From positions 1 through 16,353 of the forward strand of contig JBIIJN010000062.1 of NCBI GenBank assembly GCA_044233745.1: DNA of 16,353 bases. The letters run 5' to 3'. The position numbers and the translations under genes were made by a program. Positions 1 to 7,537 of this stretch are shown here, one piece after another. The notes under the pieces are model-generated. The model was given only the letters and a program-made list of their open reading frames with translations, ran no database searches and was not told the DNA's origin. Numbering within the stretch: the first letter of the stretch is position 1; every line of letters begins with the position of its first letter. The DNA is from UBA6165 sp044233745. GTDB lineage: Bacteria; Bacteroidota; Bacteroidia; Flavobacteriales_D; Crocinitomicaceae.

Positions 1-262
1 TGATTTTATTTGAGGCCTGCATGCGCACTTCTGTAACACCCAAATCTTCCAAACGCTCTTTAACTGCTTTGTTTCTACCTCCAGTAATCACAAAAACTTT
101 ATAACCATTTTTGATGGCATATTGAATGGCATAGGCATCGCGCGAATTGAACACGCGAACCAATTGATCATCAATCATATATACATCTCCGTTGGTGAGT
201 ACTCCATCCACATCGAAAATGAATACTTTAATAATTCCTAGGCGTTGTTTGTAGTTATCCAT
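1..262 (-). CDS. kdsC: KdsC-like HAD phosphatase (3' end outside window)
   Basis: The first 87 codons of a HAD-superfamily phosphatase are present; the rest lies beyond the left edge. HAD motif I reads DVDGVLTNG, with Asp17 as the expected nucleophile and Asp19 as the general acid/base. Motif II is the Thr60 of ITGGR, followed by a helix resembling the KdsC segment after its ITGRK. KdsC removes the phosphate from KDO 8-phosphate in the lipopolysaccharide KDO pathway, in the cytoplasm. The compact layout without a cap domain in the visible part fits the C0-type KdsC family. The ATG lies inside the end of the DUF2520 gene (8-bp overlap, ATGGATAA), so translation is probably coupled. The family is confident. 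KDO8P as the substrate is inferred, since related C0 HAD enzymes act on other sugar phosphates. Confidence 0.85.
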   Translation of the reverse strand, partial: MDNYKQRLGIIKVFIFDVDGVLTNGDVYMIDDQLVRVFNSRDAYAIQYAIKNGYKVFVITGGRNKAVKERLEDLGVTEVRMQASNKI

Positions 263-1016
263 GTTGCTTGTTCTTGTAATATTCTTGTATGGCTTTGGTC
301 ATGGTTTGATAAATCTCCAACATAAAACCGTCGAGTGAAGCCAATTGTTTTTGTAATACTGTTTCATCGCCCCGAATAGCCGGTCCAGTTTGCAATTCAT
401 TGGCTTCTTTTTGCATCCATTTGTGGGCCGTTTCCAAGACCAAGGGTTTTAATAAAGCAAAATCGAGTTGGTTCGCTTGGCAATAATCGGTAGCCAAAGT
501 CATCATGTGGTTCGTAAAATTATTCGCAAAAACAGCAGCCAAATGAAGTTTTGCCCGCGATGCAGAATCCATTTCCTGACATTCATCGAAATATGCGAGC
601 GCAAAATTTTTCAAAACCTCCAACTGTTCGGCGCTTTGGGTTTCAATTAAAATAGGAATTTGTGCCATCGCTTCTCTGCGCAAAAATGCAAAAGATTGCA
701 GCGGATAAAACACCGAAACATGGGGTGCATTCTCAAAAACATCCAAGCCCACTGCGCCCGAAGTGTAGGCAATCCATTGAGATTTTGGCAGTATTGGAAT
801 CAAATCCAAGAGCGCATCATCGTTCACGCATATTAACAGTAAATCGCAGGGTTCGAGCAATTCAAGTTGGGTGATGAAGTTGAATGGCGTTGACTCAACT
901 GGCTTTTTCCGAACCAAAATCTGTCGGATTTCCAGCCCTTTGGATTGAAAATACGTAGCCATGGCGCGACCGACCAAACCATAGCCAATAAAAGATATGC
1001 TTCGAATTTCTTTCAT
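255..1016 (-). CDS. DUF2520 / Rossmann-like NAD(P)-binding protein
   Basis: A 253-residue protein with an N-terminal Rossmann fold: a beta strand followed by G11-Y-G-L-V-G16, the GxGxxG dinucleotide-binding signature. The C-terminal half from about residue 150 is a helical DUF2520 domain with the typical stretch LHLAAVFANNFTNH. The architecture resembles F420/NADP oxidoreductases and 6-phosphogluconate-dehydrogenase-like reductases, but no substrate is known. The gene precedes the KdsC-like phosphatase with an 8-bp overlap, and in my recollection this pairing is common in Bacteroidota. It is divergent from the oxygenase gene across 125 bp. The ATG at 1014-1016 sits directly before the first Rossmann strand, so the start is secure. 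No Shine-Dalgarno sequence is seen. The reaction is unknown. Confidence 0.88.
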   Translation of the reverse strand: MKEIRSISFIGYGLVGRAMATYFQSKGLEIRQILVRKKPVESTPFNFITQLELLEPCDLLLICVNDDALLDLIPILPKSQWIAYTSGAVGLDVFENAPHVSVFYPLQSFAFLRREAMAQIPILIETQSAEQLEVLKNFALAYFDECQEMDSASRAKLHLAAVFANNFTNHMMTLATDYCQANQLDFALLKPLVLETAHKWMQKEANELQTGPAIRGDETVLQKQLASLDGFMLEIYQTMTKAIQEYYKNKQHG

Positions 1017-1110
1017 AAAATCTGGTGTAAAGTTAAAATAAATTATCCCCGTCTTTTTGATTTATGCAATACGAATCATACACGTGCTATTTATCGTAAG
1101 AAGATTTCTC

Positions 1111-1118
1111 TATTTTTG
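1111..1118 (+). promoter_or_regulatory. Putative Bacteroidota -7 promoter element of the oxygenase gene
   Basis: TATTTTTG matches the Bacteroidota -7 consensus TAnnTTTG and ends 23 bases before the ATG at 1142. No convincing TTG -33 element is seen at the expected distance, so this is a partial match only. Confidence 0.45.
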
Positions 1119-1141
1119 TCGCTCAATTAAAACTGAATGGC

Positions 1142-2098
1142 ATGAGTTTACCACAGGGAATTCCTTCAATTGATTTGGCAGATTACGTAAATGGCACTGC
1201 CGAACAACGTGCAAAATTTATTCAAGACATTGGACAAGCCTACGAAGATATAGGTTTTGTTGCCGTGCGCAATCATGGCATCGACGACAGCATGATTCAA
1301 AATTTCTACCGCGTGGTGAAGGAATTTTTCGCCCTACCTGAGGAAACTAAAAAACAATATGAAATTGCAGGCTTGGGCGGTCAACGCGGCTACACTTCCT
1401 TTGGAAAAGAGCACGCCAAGCACCGCAACACGGGTGATTTGAAAGAATTTTGGCATTTTGGACAGTTTGTGGAAGACAACGATCCATTGAAAGATGAATA
1501 TCCGGAAAATCTGCATGTAAATGAGGTTCCCGAGTTCTTGAAATACGGCAGAGAGGCCTACAAAAATTTTGAAGACACAGGTCGCATCATTCTATCGTCA
1601 CTGGCACAATATCTCGGATTAGAAGAAAATTTCTTCGATGCACACATCCACAACGGGAACAGCATTTTGCGACCGATTCACTACCCGCCCATCAACAATC
1701 CAGAGCCAGATGCCGTTCGCGCTGGCGAACACGAAGACATCAACCTCATCACCTTGTTGGTTGGCGCTTCTGCTGATGGTTTGCAGGTTTTAAACAAGCA
1801 AAATGAATGGGTTGACGTAAAAAACATCGCAGATCACATTGTGGTAAACGTGGGCGATATGTTGCAGCGTTTGACCAACAACAAATTGCGTTCAACTACC
1901 CACCGCGTTATCAATCCACCAGTTGAATTGCAAGGTACAAGTCGTTATTCCATTCCATTTTTCTTACACCCACGACCAGAGATGCGCCTCGATTGTTTGG
2001 AAAGTTGCATCACAGCCGAAAACCCAAAGCAGTATGAGGATATTTCTTCGGATGATTATTTGAAAGAAAGATTGAGAGAGATTGGGTTGATTAAGTAA
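1142..2098 (+). CDS. Isopenicillin N synthase-family Fe(II)/2-oxoglutarate-type oxygenase
   Basis: A 318-residue protein, normal length for the isopenicillin N synthase-like dioxygenase family. The N-terminal region carries the DIOX_N hallmark (FVAVRNHGID, about residues 38-47). The C-terminal double-stranded beta-helix contains the iron triad His197, Asp199 (HED) and His254 (STTHRV). The Arg268-x-Ser270 pair (RYS) normally binds the 2-oxoglutarate carboxylate. All key residues are present, so an active soluble non-heme iron oxygenase is expected. The substrate cannot be told: the family covers amino-acid, peptide and hormone-like hydroxylations, and nothing nearby suggests beta-lactam synthesis. 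The ATG lies 23 bases after a TAnnTTTG element. The gene points the same way as the phosphodiesterase downstream but is separated from it by a repeat array. Confidence 0.9.
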   Translation: MSLPQGIPSIDLADYVNGTAEQRAKFIQDIGQAYEDIGFVAVRNHGIDDSMIQNFYRVVKEFFALPEETKKQYEIAGLGGQRGYTSFGKEHAKHRNTGDLKEFWHFGQFVEDNDPLKDEYPENLHVNEVPEFLKYGREAYKNFEDTGRIILSSLAQYLGLEENFFDAHIHNGNSILRPIHYPPINNPEPDAVRAGEHEDINLITLLVGASADGLQVLNKQNEWVDVKNIADHIVVNVGDMLQRLTNNKLRSTTHRVINPPVELQGTSRYSIPFFLHPRPEMRLDCLESCITAENPKQYEDISSDDYLKERLREIGLIK

Positions 2099-2101
2099 AA
2101 A

Positions 2102-2150
2102 TTGGCTGCTGGCGACTAGCAACTGGCTATGAGCTACTGGCTGTTGGCAA
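2102..2150. repeat. Degenerate 7-bp tandem repeat array (seven units)
   Basis: Seven consecutive 7-base units follow the oxygenase stop codon in perfect phase: TTGGCTG, CTGGCGA, CTAGCAA, CTGGCTA, TGAGCTA, CTGGCTG, TTGGCAA. The consensus is about YTGGCTA. Every unit differs by only one to three bases from that consensus and no unit has an insertion or deletion. The array stands out from the AT-rich intergenic DNA elsewhere in the window. It resembles the short tandemly repeated heptanucleotide sequences described in cyanobacteria. Its function is unknown. Confidence 0.8.
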
Positions 2151-2196
2151 TCTCTACTATTTGAAGAATATGCCTTCAACTTCTTAAACGTAACTC

Positions 2197-3012
2197 ATGC
2201 GAACCTTCCTTATATTCTGCCTCACAATTCTCACTTTTTCTGTTTTCGCTCAGAACATTTCTTCACGTCCCATTCCCGAAGCCCATGCGCACAACGATTA
2301 CAACAAAATCAAACCGCTTTGGGGTGCATTGAAATATGGATTTACGAGTATTGAAGTAGATGTTTTTGCGCACAAAGGTCAGCTGCGTGTGGCGCATGTT
2401 GGCGTAATGTTGGACCTAAGAAAAACATTGGAGTCCATGTATTTAGAGCCTTTAAACACATTGCTCCAAAGCAGAAATTGGGTTTACGAAAACTATCCTG
2501 AGCCTTTAATTTTGATGATTGATTTCAAAACCAATCGCCATGAAACCTTGCCTTTGTTGCTGGAAATCATCAAGCCTTATCGACACTTATTGACTTATTA
2601 TCACGAAGGAAAAGTGTATAAAAAACCGCTTCAACTTTTGATTTCTGGCGGTGGTTTCAGCTACGAACAGGTGAAAGATTTGGATTCCATTTTTGTATTT
2701 TTGGATGGTTCGGTGAATCACTGCGAATCAGATTTCCCAGATGCTTTGGTGCCCAGAGGTAGCGCCAAATTCAGGAGTCATTTTTCCGCAAAAATGGATT
2801 CTTTGGACTTGGCAAAACTGCAAACGAAAGTGGATGATGCCGCGCTTTGCAGCAAAAAACTCCGCTTCTATGCCATGAAAAACCGCAAAAAACTCTGGCG
2901 CAAAACCCTAGACGCCCATATTGGTTGGGTGAATGTGGATCGGAAAAGAAAATTTGCGAAGGTTTATTGGGAGGAATACAAACGAGACTCTATACAAGTC
3001 GTCAAGTTTTAG
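2197..3012 (+). CDS. Secreted PLC/GDPD-like phosphodiesterase (AIM6-like)
   Basis: A 271-residue protein with a cleavable signal peptide (hydrophobic residues 4-17, probable cleavage after FA18), so it acts in the periplasm or outside. The mature N terminus carries H30-A-H-N-D-Y35 and, after a helix, E53-V-D55. His67 follows on the next strand (RVAHVG). These match the His and acidic metal-site residues of the PLC-like TIM-barrel phosphodiesterase superfamily. The AHNDY signature is typical of the branch related to yeast Aim6 and bacterial phosphatidylinositol-PLC/glycerophosphodiesterase-like proteins. It probably hydrolyses a phosphodiester from lipid head groups or glycerophosphodiesters, but the substrate is unproven. 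The gene ends 26 bases before the nitronate monooxygenase-like gene and may share a transcript with it. No lipobox is seen. Confidence 0.82.
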   Translation: MRTFLIFCLTILTFSVFAQNISSRPIPEAHAHNDYNKIKPLWGALKYGFTSIEVDVFAHKGQLRVAHVGVMLDLRKTLESMYLEPLNTLLQSRNWVYENYPEPLILMIDFKTNRHETLPLLLEIIKPYRHLLTYYHEGKVYKKPLQLLISGGGFSYEQVKDLDSIFVFLDGSVNHCESDFPDALVPRGSAKFRSHFSAKMDSLDLAKLQTKVDDAALCSKKLRFYAMKNRKKLWRKTLDAHIGWVNVDRKRKFAKVYWEEYKRDSIQVVKF

Positions 3013-3013
3013 G

Positions 3014-3021
3014 TAAATTTG
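3014..3021 (+). promoter_or_regulatory. Possible -7 promoter element before the NMO/M16 operon
   Basis: TAAATTTG matches TAnnTTTG and ends 17 bases before the ATG at 3039, in the short gap after the phosphodiesterase stop codon. No TTG is seen at the -33 distance, so an internal promoter is only suggested. Confidence 0.35.
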
Positions 3022-3038
3022 CCTCTCAAACGCTCAAT

Positions 3039-3986
3039 ATGACAAACAAAATCACACAACTTTTTGGTATTCAGTATCCTATCGTTCAAGGGGGGATGAT
3101 TTGGTGCTCGGGTTGGCGTTTGGCCTCGGCTGTTTCCAATGCGGGTGGTTTGGGCATCATCGGCTCGGGCTCCATGTATCCAGATGTTTTGGATGAACAC
3201 ATTCAAAAATGCAAAGCCGCAACCGACAAACCTTTTGCGGTAAATTTACCCATGCTTTATCCTGATATTGACAAGCACATTGAGACGATTATCAAACACA
3301 AAGTGCCGATTGTTTTCACAAGTGCGGGCAATCCAAAAACCTACACGGCTCATTTAAAACAACATGGTATTACTGTTGTGCACGTAGTGGCTTCGGTGAA
3401 ATTCGCCTTGAAAGCGCAAGAAGCTGGTGTGGATGCCATTGTTGCTGAGGGCTTTGAAGCCGGCGGACACAACGGTCGCGATGAAACTACAACCCTGTGT
3501 TTAATTCCCATGGTGAAACAAGCTGTTCAAATTCCAGTAATTGCTGCGGGTGGCATTGGAACAGGTCGAGGCATGTTGGCTGCCATGGCTTTGGGAGCTG
3601 ATGGCGTTCAATTGGGCAGCCGATTTGCAGCAACCGTGGAAAGCAGCGCCAATGATGCATTCAAACAAGAAATTGTGAAAGCCAAAGAGGGCGACACCAT
3701 GCTCACCTTCAAAGAATTGACGCCTGTTCGATTGATTAAAAATCCATTTTACCAAAAAGTGGAAGAAGCCTATCAAAACAAGGCGAGTGTTGAGGAATTG
3801 AACGCATTACTCGGTCGTGGACGCGCCAAAAGAGGTATGTTTGAAGGCGATTTGGTAGAAGGCGAATTGGAAATCGGACAAATTTCAGGACTCATCAACG
3901 ACATCAAAACTGCAGGAGAAGTAGTAGAAGATTTGGTGGCGGAATTTAGAGCAGCACAACAAGAAATTTCGGGGATAATACTATGA
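3039..3986 (+). CDS. Nitronate monooxygenase / FabK-like FMN enzyme
   Basis: A 315-residue FMN-dependent TIM-barrel protein of the 2-nitropropane dioxygenase family. It begins ITQLFGIQYPIVQGGM, the family's N-terminal FMN-contact segment, followed by AGGLGIIGSGS. The central motif EGFEAGGH places His144 at the usual catalytic position. The phosphate-binding AAGGIGTG and the ADGVQLGSRF stretch close the barrel. Members oxidise nitronates or, in the FabK branch, reduce enoyl-ACP; sequence reading alone does not separate these. The same reading frame is open back to 2847, but that part is a shadow of the phosphodiesterase gene, and family homology starts at MTNKITQ, so 3039 is chosen. The stop codon overlaps the next start as ATGA, indicating translational coupling to the M16 peptidase genes. 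Confidence 0.88.
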   Translation: MTNKITQLFGIQYPIVQGGMIWCSGWRLASAVSNAGGLGIIGSGSMYPDVLDEHIQKCKAATDKPFAVNLPMLYPDIDKHIETIIKHKVPIVFTSAGNPKTYTAHLKQHGITVVHVVASVKFALKAQEAGVDAIVAEGFEAGGHNGRDETTTLCLIPMVKQAVQIPVIAAGGIGTGRGMLAAMALGADGVQLGSRFAATVESSANDAFKQEIVKAKEGDTMLTFKELTPVRLIKNPFYQKVEEAYQNKASVEELNALLGRGRAKRGMFEGDLVEGELEIGQISGLINDIKTAGEVVEDLVAEFRAAQQEISGIIL

Positions 3987-5233
3987 TCAAGCACCACAAA
4001 TTCACCTTAAAAAATGGTCTTCGGGTTATTTTTCATCAAGACAAAACCACGCCCATGGCTGTTGTGAATACGCTCTATGACGTTGGTGCCCGCGATGAAA
4101 ACCCTGAACTTACAGGTTTGGCACATTTATTCGAACACCTAATGTTCAGTGGCTCCGCGCATGTGGAAGACTTCGACAAAGCCCTGCAAAAAGTGGGTGG
4201 TCAGAGCAACGCCTTTACATCCAACGACATCACCAATTACTACATCAATCTGCCCAAAAACCAAATAGAAACGGCACTTTGGGTGGAATCAGACCGCATG
4301 ACGCAATTGGCACTCACCGATAAAAATTTGGAAACACAACGCCAAGTGGTAATTGAAGAATTTAAACAGCGATACCTCAACCAACCCTACGGCGATACTT
4401 GGCTCGAATTGCGTCCCGTAGCTTTTGAAAAACATCCGTATAAATGGGCAACGATTGGTAAAAATTTAGAACACATTGAGCGTGTAACGATGGAAGACGC
4501 CCTTCACTTTTACCGCAGTTATTATCACCCCAACAACGCCATTTTGTCTATTGCTGGAGATTTTGAAATCGATGAAATTGAGCATTTGGTCAATGCGTGG
4601 TATGGCGATTTGCCTGCAGGACCCCAAATTTCCCGCAATCTCATTGAAGAGCCAAAACAACTTGAATACCGCAAAAAGGAAATCTCTCGCGACGTGCCTG
4701 CTACGGCTTTTTATTTTACCTTCAAAATGGGTGGGCGCACATCGGAGCATTACGCCATCATCGATTTGATTTCTGATATTTTGGGCAGAGGGAAATCTTC
4801 TTTGCTGTATCAGCGCTATTTTGATGAAAAACAATGGGTTTCGGAGATTTCAGCATTTATTTTAGGCTCCATGGACCCCGGACTTTTGGTGGTTTCTGGA
4901 AAACTACACGACCCAAGTTTGATACATCCATTTGAAGCCGATTTTTGGGCTTTTATGGAAGACATCTGTTCCAATGGAATTGAGCAGAAAGACCTGGAAA
5001 AAGTGCGCAATAAATTTTTGACCTCCAAAATGTTTGAAGAACTCAGTCTTCAATCGCGGGCCATGAACTTGGCTTATTTCGAACTTTTGGGTGATGCAGA
5101 TTTGATCAACTCAGAGGTGCTGAACTACGAGAACATCACCGCGGAACAAGTCAATGCGGAACTCAAAAAAGTGCTGCAAAAATCACAGTGCTCGTGTTTA
5201 ATCATTCAACCAGAAAGCCATGACCAAAAATAG
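3983..5233 (+). CDS. M16 zinc metallopeptidase, catalytic subunit
   Basis: A 416-residue peptidase of the pitrilysin/mitochondrial processing peptidase family. The inverted zinc motif HxxEH is intact (His48, Glu51, His52 in AHLFEHLMF). The downstream acidic ligand is probably Glu125 or Glu126 in VVIEEF. The protein has the two-domain M16B size rather than the four-domain pitrilysin size, so it needs a partner to form a full clamshell. That partner is encoded immediately downstream with a 14-bp overlap. The start overlaps the preceding gene as ATGA. No signal peptide is seen at the N terminus (MIKHHKFTLKNGLRVIF), so a cytoplasmic location is inferred. Likely substrates are unfolded peptides, but nothing in the sequence identifies them. 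Confidence 0.92.
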   Translation: MIKHHKFTLKNGLRVIFHQDKTTPMAVVNTLYDVGARDENPELTGLAHLFEHLMFSGSAHVEDFDKALQKVGGQSNAFTSNDITNYYINLPKNQIETALWVESDRMTQLALTDKNLETQRQVVIEEFKQRYLNQPYGDTWLELRPVAFEKHPYKWATIGKNLEHIERVTMEDALHFYRSYYHPNNAILSIAGDFEIDEIEHLVNAWYGDLPAGPQISRNLIEEPKQLEYRKKEISRDVPATAFYFTFKMGGRTSEHYAIIDLISDILGRGKSSLLYQRYFDEKQWVSEISAFILGSMDPGLLVVSGKLHDPSLIHPFEADFWAFMEDICSNGIEQKDLEKVRNKFLTSKMFEELSLQSRAMNLAYFELLGDADLINSEVLNYENITAEQVNAELKKVLQKSQCSCLIIQPESHDQK

Positions 5234-6482
5234 AACCCAAGCGCCTGAAGTTGGAGCCCTGCAAAACATTTCACTTGTTCAGCCTGAAATTCATAGCACC
5301 GAAAGCGGTCTGCCCATCTATATTATTCGAGAAGTACCGAATTCCGTTTTCCACGTGCATATTGAATTTGGCGCGGGCAAAATGCAGCAAACCAAGCCCT
5401 TAGTAAGTTCATTTACAGCCGATTTGCTCTTCTCGGGCACCAAGGAGCTGAGCCAACTTGAAATCCAAGAAAAGCTCGATATGCAAGGCGCTTTTGTGAA
5501 TGTAGAATCAGGAATCAACCGCAGCAGTTTACATGTATATGGTTTGCTCAATCAATTTCAGGCAACGTTTGAGATTGTTAGAGACGTGTTGGAAAACGCC
5601 TCATTTCCACAGGACAAATTTGAAATGCACCGCAAAGCAGCCTTGCAGCATCACAAAATCAACATGGAGAAAAATGCGTATGTGGCAAGGCGAGAATTCC
5701 TCAAGGCTCTTTTCCCGAACAACAAATTGGGTGAAGTAGCCGAAGAATCTGATTTCTTGAACATTACGGCTGAAGATTGTAATGCATTTTACCAAGAACA
5801 TTTTATCAAGAACATCGAGCAAATCAACCTAGTTGGTCCTGTTTCGGAAGAGCACATCGCTATAGTAGCAGATATTTTTAATCATCGATACAGCAAAACA
5901 ACAGAAGCCCAAGTGTTGGATTTGACTTATGCTCCCGTGCAACACTACATCGAAAAGCCCAAAGCCATGCAGAGTACCATTCGCATTGGTCGGGTTTTGT
6001 TTACACCCAAAAATGAGGATTATTTCGAATTTGATATTTTGGAAACCATTTTAGGGGGCTATTTTGGCAGTCGTTTGATGCAAAACCTCCGCGAAGACAA
6101 AGGTTATACCTATGGTGTTGGCTCGGGAATCACGGCTTATGAAAACACCGGTTATTTTTTCATCAGCACCGAAGTTGGCAAAGAACACAAAGACGCTGCC
6201 ATCGAAGCCATCAAACATGAAATTAAACGTTTGCGCGAAGAAGAAATTGGCGTTGATGAACTCAATTTGGCTCGGGCATACATCCAAGGACAAATATTAA
6301 AATCAACCGACGGCGCCTTTGCCCAAATGAGTCAGTTTTTATTCGCCAAGCGTTTCGATTTACCCCAAAATCACTTAAATCAATTTTTAAACACCTTGAA
6401 CCATATCACACCCAAACGCTTGCAAGAATTGGCCGTGAAATACTTGGATTGGGACAAGATGGTTGTGGTTGTGGTGGGTTAA
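5220..6482 (+). CDS. M16 peptidase-like partner lacking the zinc site
   Basis: A 420-residue M16 homologue paired with the catalytic gene upstream. Where the partner has HLFEH, this protein has VSSFT (residues 62-66, in PLVSSFTADLLFSGT), so the metal site and the catalytic glutamate are absent. It keeps the C-terminal motif LREDKGYTYG (Arg291, Tyr296, Tyr298), which in M16 family partners contributes the Arg/Tyr that holds the substrate in the other subunit's active site. This is the arrangement of heterodimeric bacterial M16B proteases and of the mitochondrial alpha/beta processing peptidase. The ATG lies inside the 3' end of the catalytic gene (overlap 5220-5233). The stop TAA shares the TTAA at 6479-6482 with the convergent response-regulator gene, leaving no room for a terminator between them. 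Confidence 0.9.
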   Translation: MTKNRTQAPEVGALQNISLVQPEIHSTESGLPIYIIREVPNSVFHVHIEFGAGKMQQTKPLVSSFTADLLFSGTKELSQLEIQEKLDMQGAFVNVESGINRSSLHVYGLLNQFQATFEIVRDVLENASFPQDKFEMHRKAALQHHKINMEKNAYVARREFLKALFPNNKLGEVAEESDFLNITAEDCNAFYQEHFIKNIEQINLVGPVSEEHIAIVADIFNHRYSKTTEAQVLDLTYAPVQHYIEKPKAMQSTIRIGRVLFTPKNEDYFEFDILETILGGYFGSRLMQNLREDKGYTYGVGSGITAYENTGYFFISTEVGKEHKDAAIEAIKHEIKRLREEEIGVDELNLARAYIQGQILKSTDGAFAQMSQFLFAKRFDLPQNHLNQFLNTLNHITPKRLQELAVKYLDWDKMVVVVVG

Positions 6483-7534
6483 AATCGATACTTCCTCAAG
6501 GGCTCGATATCAATAATTTCAACCAAAGAACCGCGCACATGGATCCATCCATCGGCTTTAAATTCAGATAAAATTCGGATCACCGATTCAGTTGCCGTGC
6601 CTACAATTGACGCCAATTCATCGCGTGAAATAGTCATGGCAAAATGCTTCTCGTTGTTGGTGTTGAACTTATCGTATAAGCGCACCAAGGCACTCGCAAC
6701 GCGTTTTCTAACTGTGTCGTAGGCCATTTGAACCAAATCCTGTTCTTTATCGCTTACATTTTTGGCCAGCATACTCATGAACGAAGCAGCAACCTCTCTG
6801 TTGGAAAGTACGGTTGAGAAAAAATCTTCTTTAGAAATCATGGCCAATTTAGAATCTTCCAAGGCAGCGGCATACTCCTCATAAGGTCTGTCTTGCAAAA
6901 GCTCCAAGTAGCCAAAATAATCACCTTGATTGTAGAGCGCCGTAACCAATTCTTTATCATCGGCATTGACCCTATAGGTTCGAATTTTTCCCTCTACGAT
7001 GTAATAAATATAACTGGGTTGGTCGCCTTCAAAATAGAGTTGTTCTTTTCGCTCCAAATTTTTGGTGCGGGCTTTTAAGGCCAATTCGCTCATGTTGTGT
7101 AAAGCAGCGTGAGATGAAATGAATTGTTGTAAATTCGATGTGTCGGTTGACAAAGAGCGTATAGCCGAACTTCGCTTCAGGCGCGCTTCAATGGCATCGA
7201 GGAGCTCAATTTCCTTGAAAGGTTTGGTCATATAATCATCGGCGCCCATCAACATTCCCTTTCTAAAATCCTCTTTTTCGGATTTGGCTGAAAGAAAAAC
7301 AAAAGGAATACTTGATGTTTCCGGATGTTTTGAAAGATAGTACAAAACCCCATATCCATCCAACTCAGGCATCATGATATCGCACAAAATAAGGTCTGGA
7401 AGCTCCTTTCGCACCAATTCTACTCCCGCTTTTCCGTCTGGAGCAGAAACCACTTTGTAATTCGCCAATTCTAAAATTTCGCATATGTTCTCGCGCATAT
7501 CCGAATTGTCTTCAATAACTGCAATTTTTGTCAT
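6479..7534 (-). CDS. Receiver-CRP/FNR fusion response regulator
   Basis: A 351-residue protein. Residues 1-121 form a canonical receiver domain: acidic pair Glu8-Asp9, phosphoacceptor Asp52 (LCDIMMPELDG), Ser82 and Lys104 (TKPF). Residues about 145-260 form a cyclic-nucleotide-binding-like beta-roll (YIVEGKIRTYRV, GDYFGYLELL). Residues about 270-350 hold the CRP-type winged helix-turn-helix (ISRDELASIVGTATESVIRILSEF, split here from 302 to 325). In the phosphate-binding cassette the positions equivalent to E. coli CRP Glu72 and Arg82 appear to be Tyr209 and an acidic residue, so cAMP binding is unlikely. No cysteine cluster for an FNR-type Fe-S centre is seen. It should be phosphorylated by the PAS kinase encoded three bases upstream and act as a DNA-binding transcription factor. 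The target genes are unknown. Confidence 0.92.
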   Translation of the reverse strand: MTKIAVIEDNSDMRENICEILELANYKVVSAPDGKAGVELVRKELPDLILCDIMMPELDGYGVLYYLSKHPETSSIPFVFLSAKSEKEDFRKGMLMGADDYMTKPFKEIELLDAIEARLKRSSAIRSLSTDTSNLQQFISSHAALHNMSELALKARTKNLERKEQLYFEGDQPSYIYYIVEGKIRTYRVNADDKELVTALYNQGDYFGYLELLQDRPYEEYAAALEDSKLAMISKEDFFSTVLSNREVAASFMSMLAKNVSDKEQDLVQMAYDTVRKRVASALVRLYDKFNTNNEKHFAMTISRDELASIVGTATESVIRILSEFKADGWIHVRGSLVEIIDIEPLRKYRF

Positions 7535-7537
7535 GGA

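Noticed and set aside
1142..2098. Possible beta-lactam biosynthesis gene because of the isopenicillin N synthase family
   Set aside because: No ACV synthetase, acyltransferase or cephalosporin gene is nearby, and the family is mostly other oxygenases.
2847..3038. In-frame upstream extension of the nitronate monooxygenase-like gene
   Set aside because: It overlaps the 3' end of the phosphodiesterase in another frame, reads as low-quality protein, and family homology begins at the ATG at 3039.
4466..4834. 122-codon open frame antisense to the M16 catalytic gene
   Set aside because: Contained in a gene with intact zinc-site motifs; no domain-like sequence.
6479..7534. FNR-type oxygen sensing by the regulator
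   Set aside because: The cysteine cluster needed for a 4Fe-4S centre is missing; only Cys18 and Cys51 in the receiver domain were seen.
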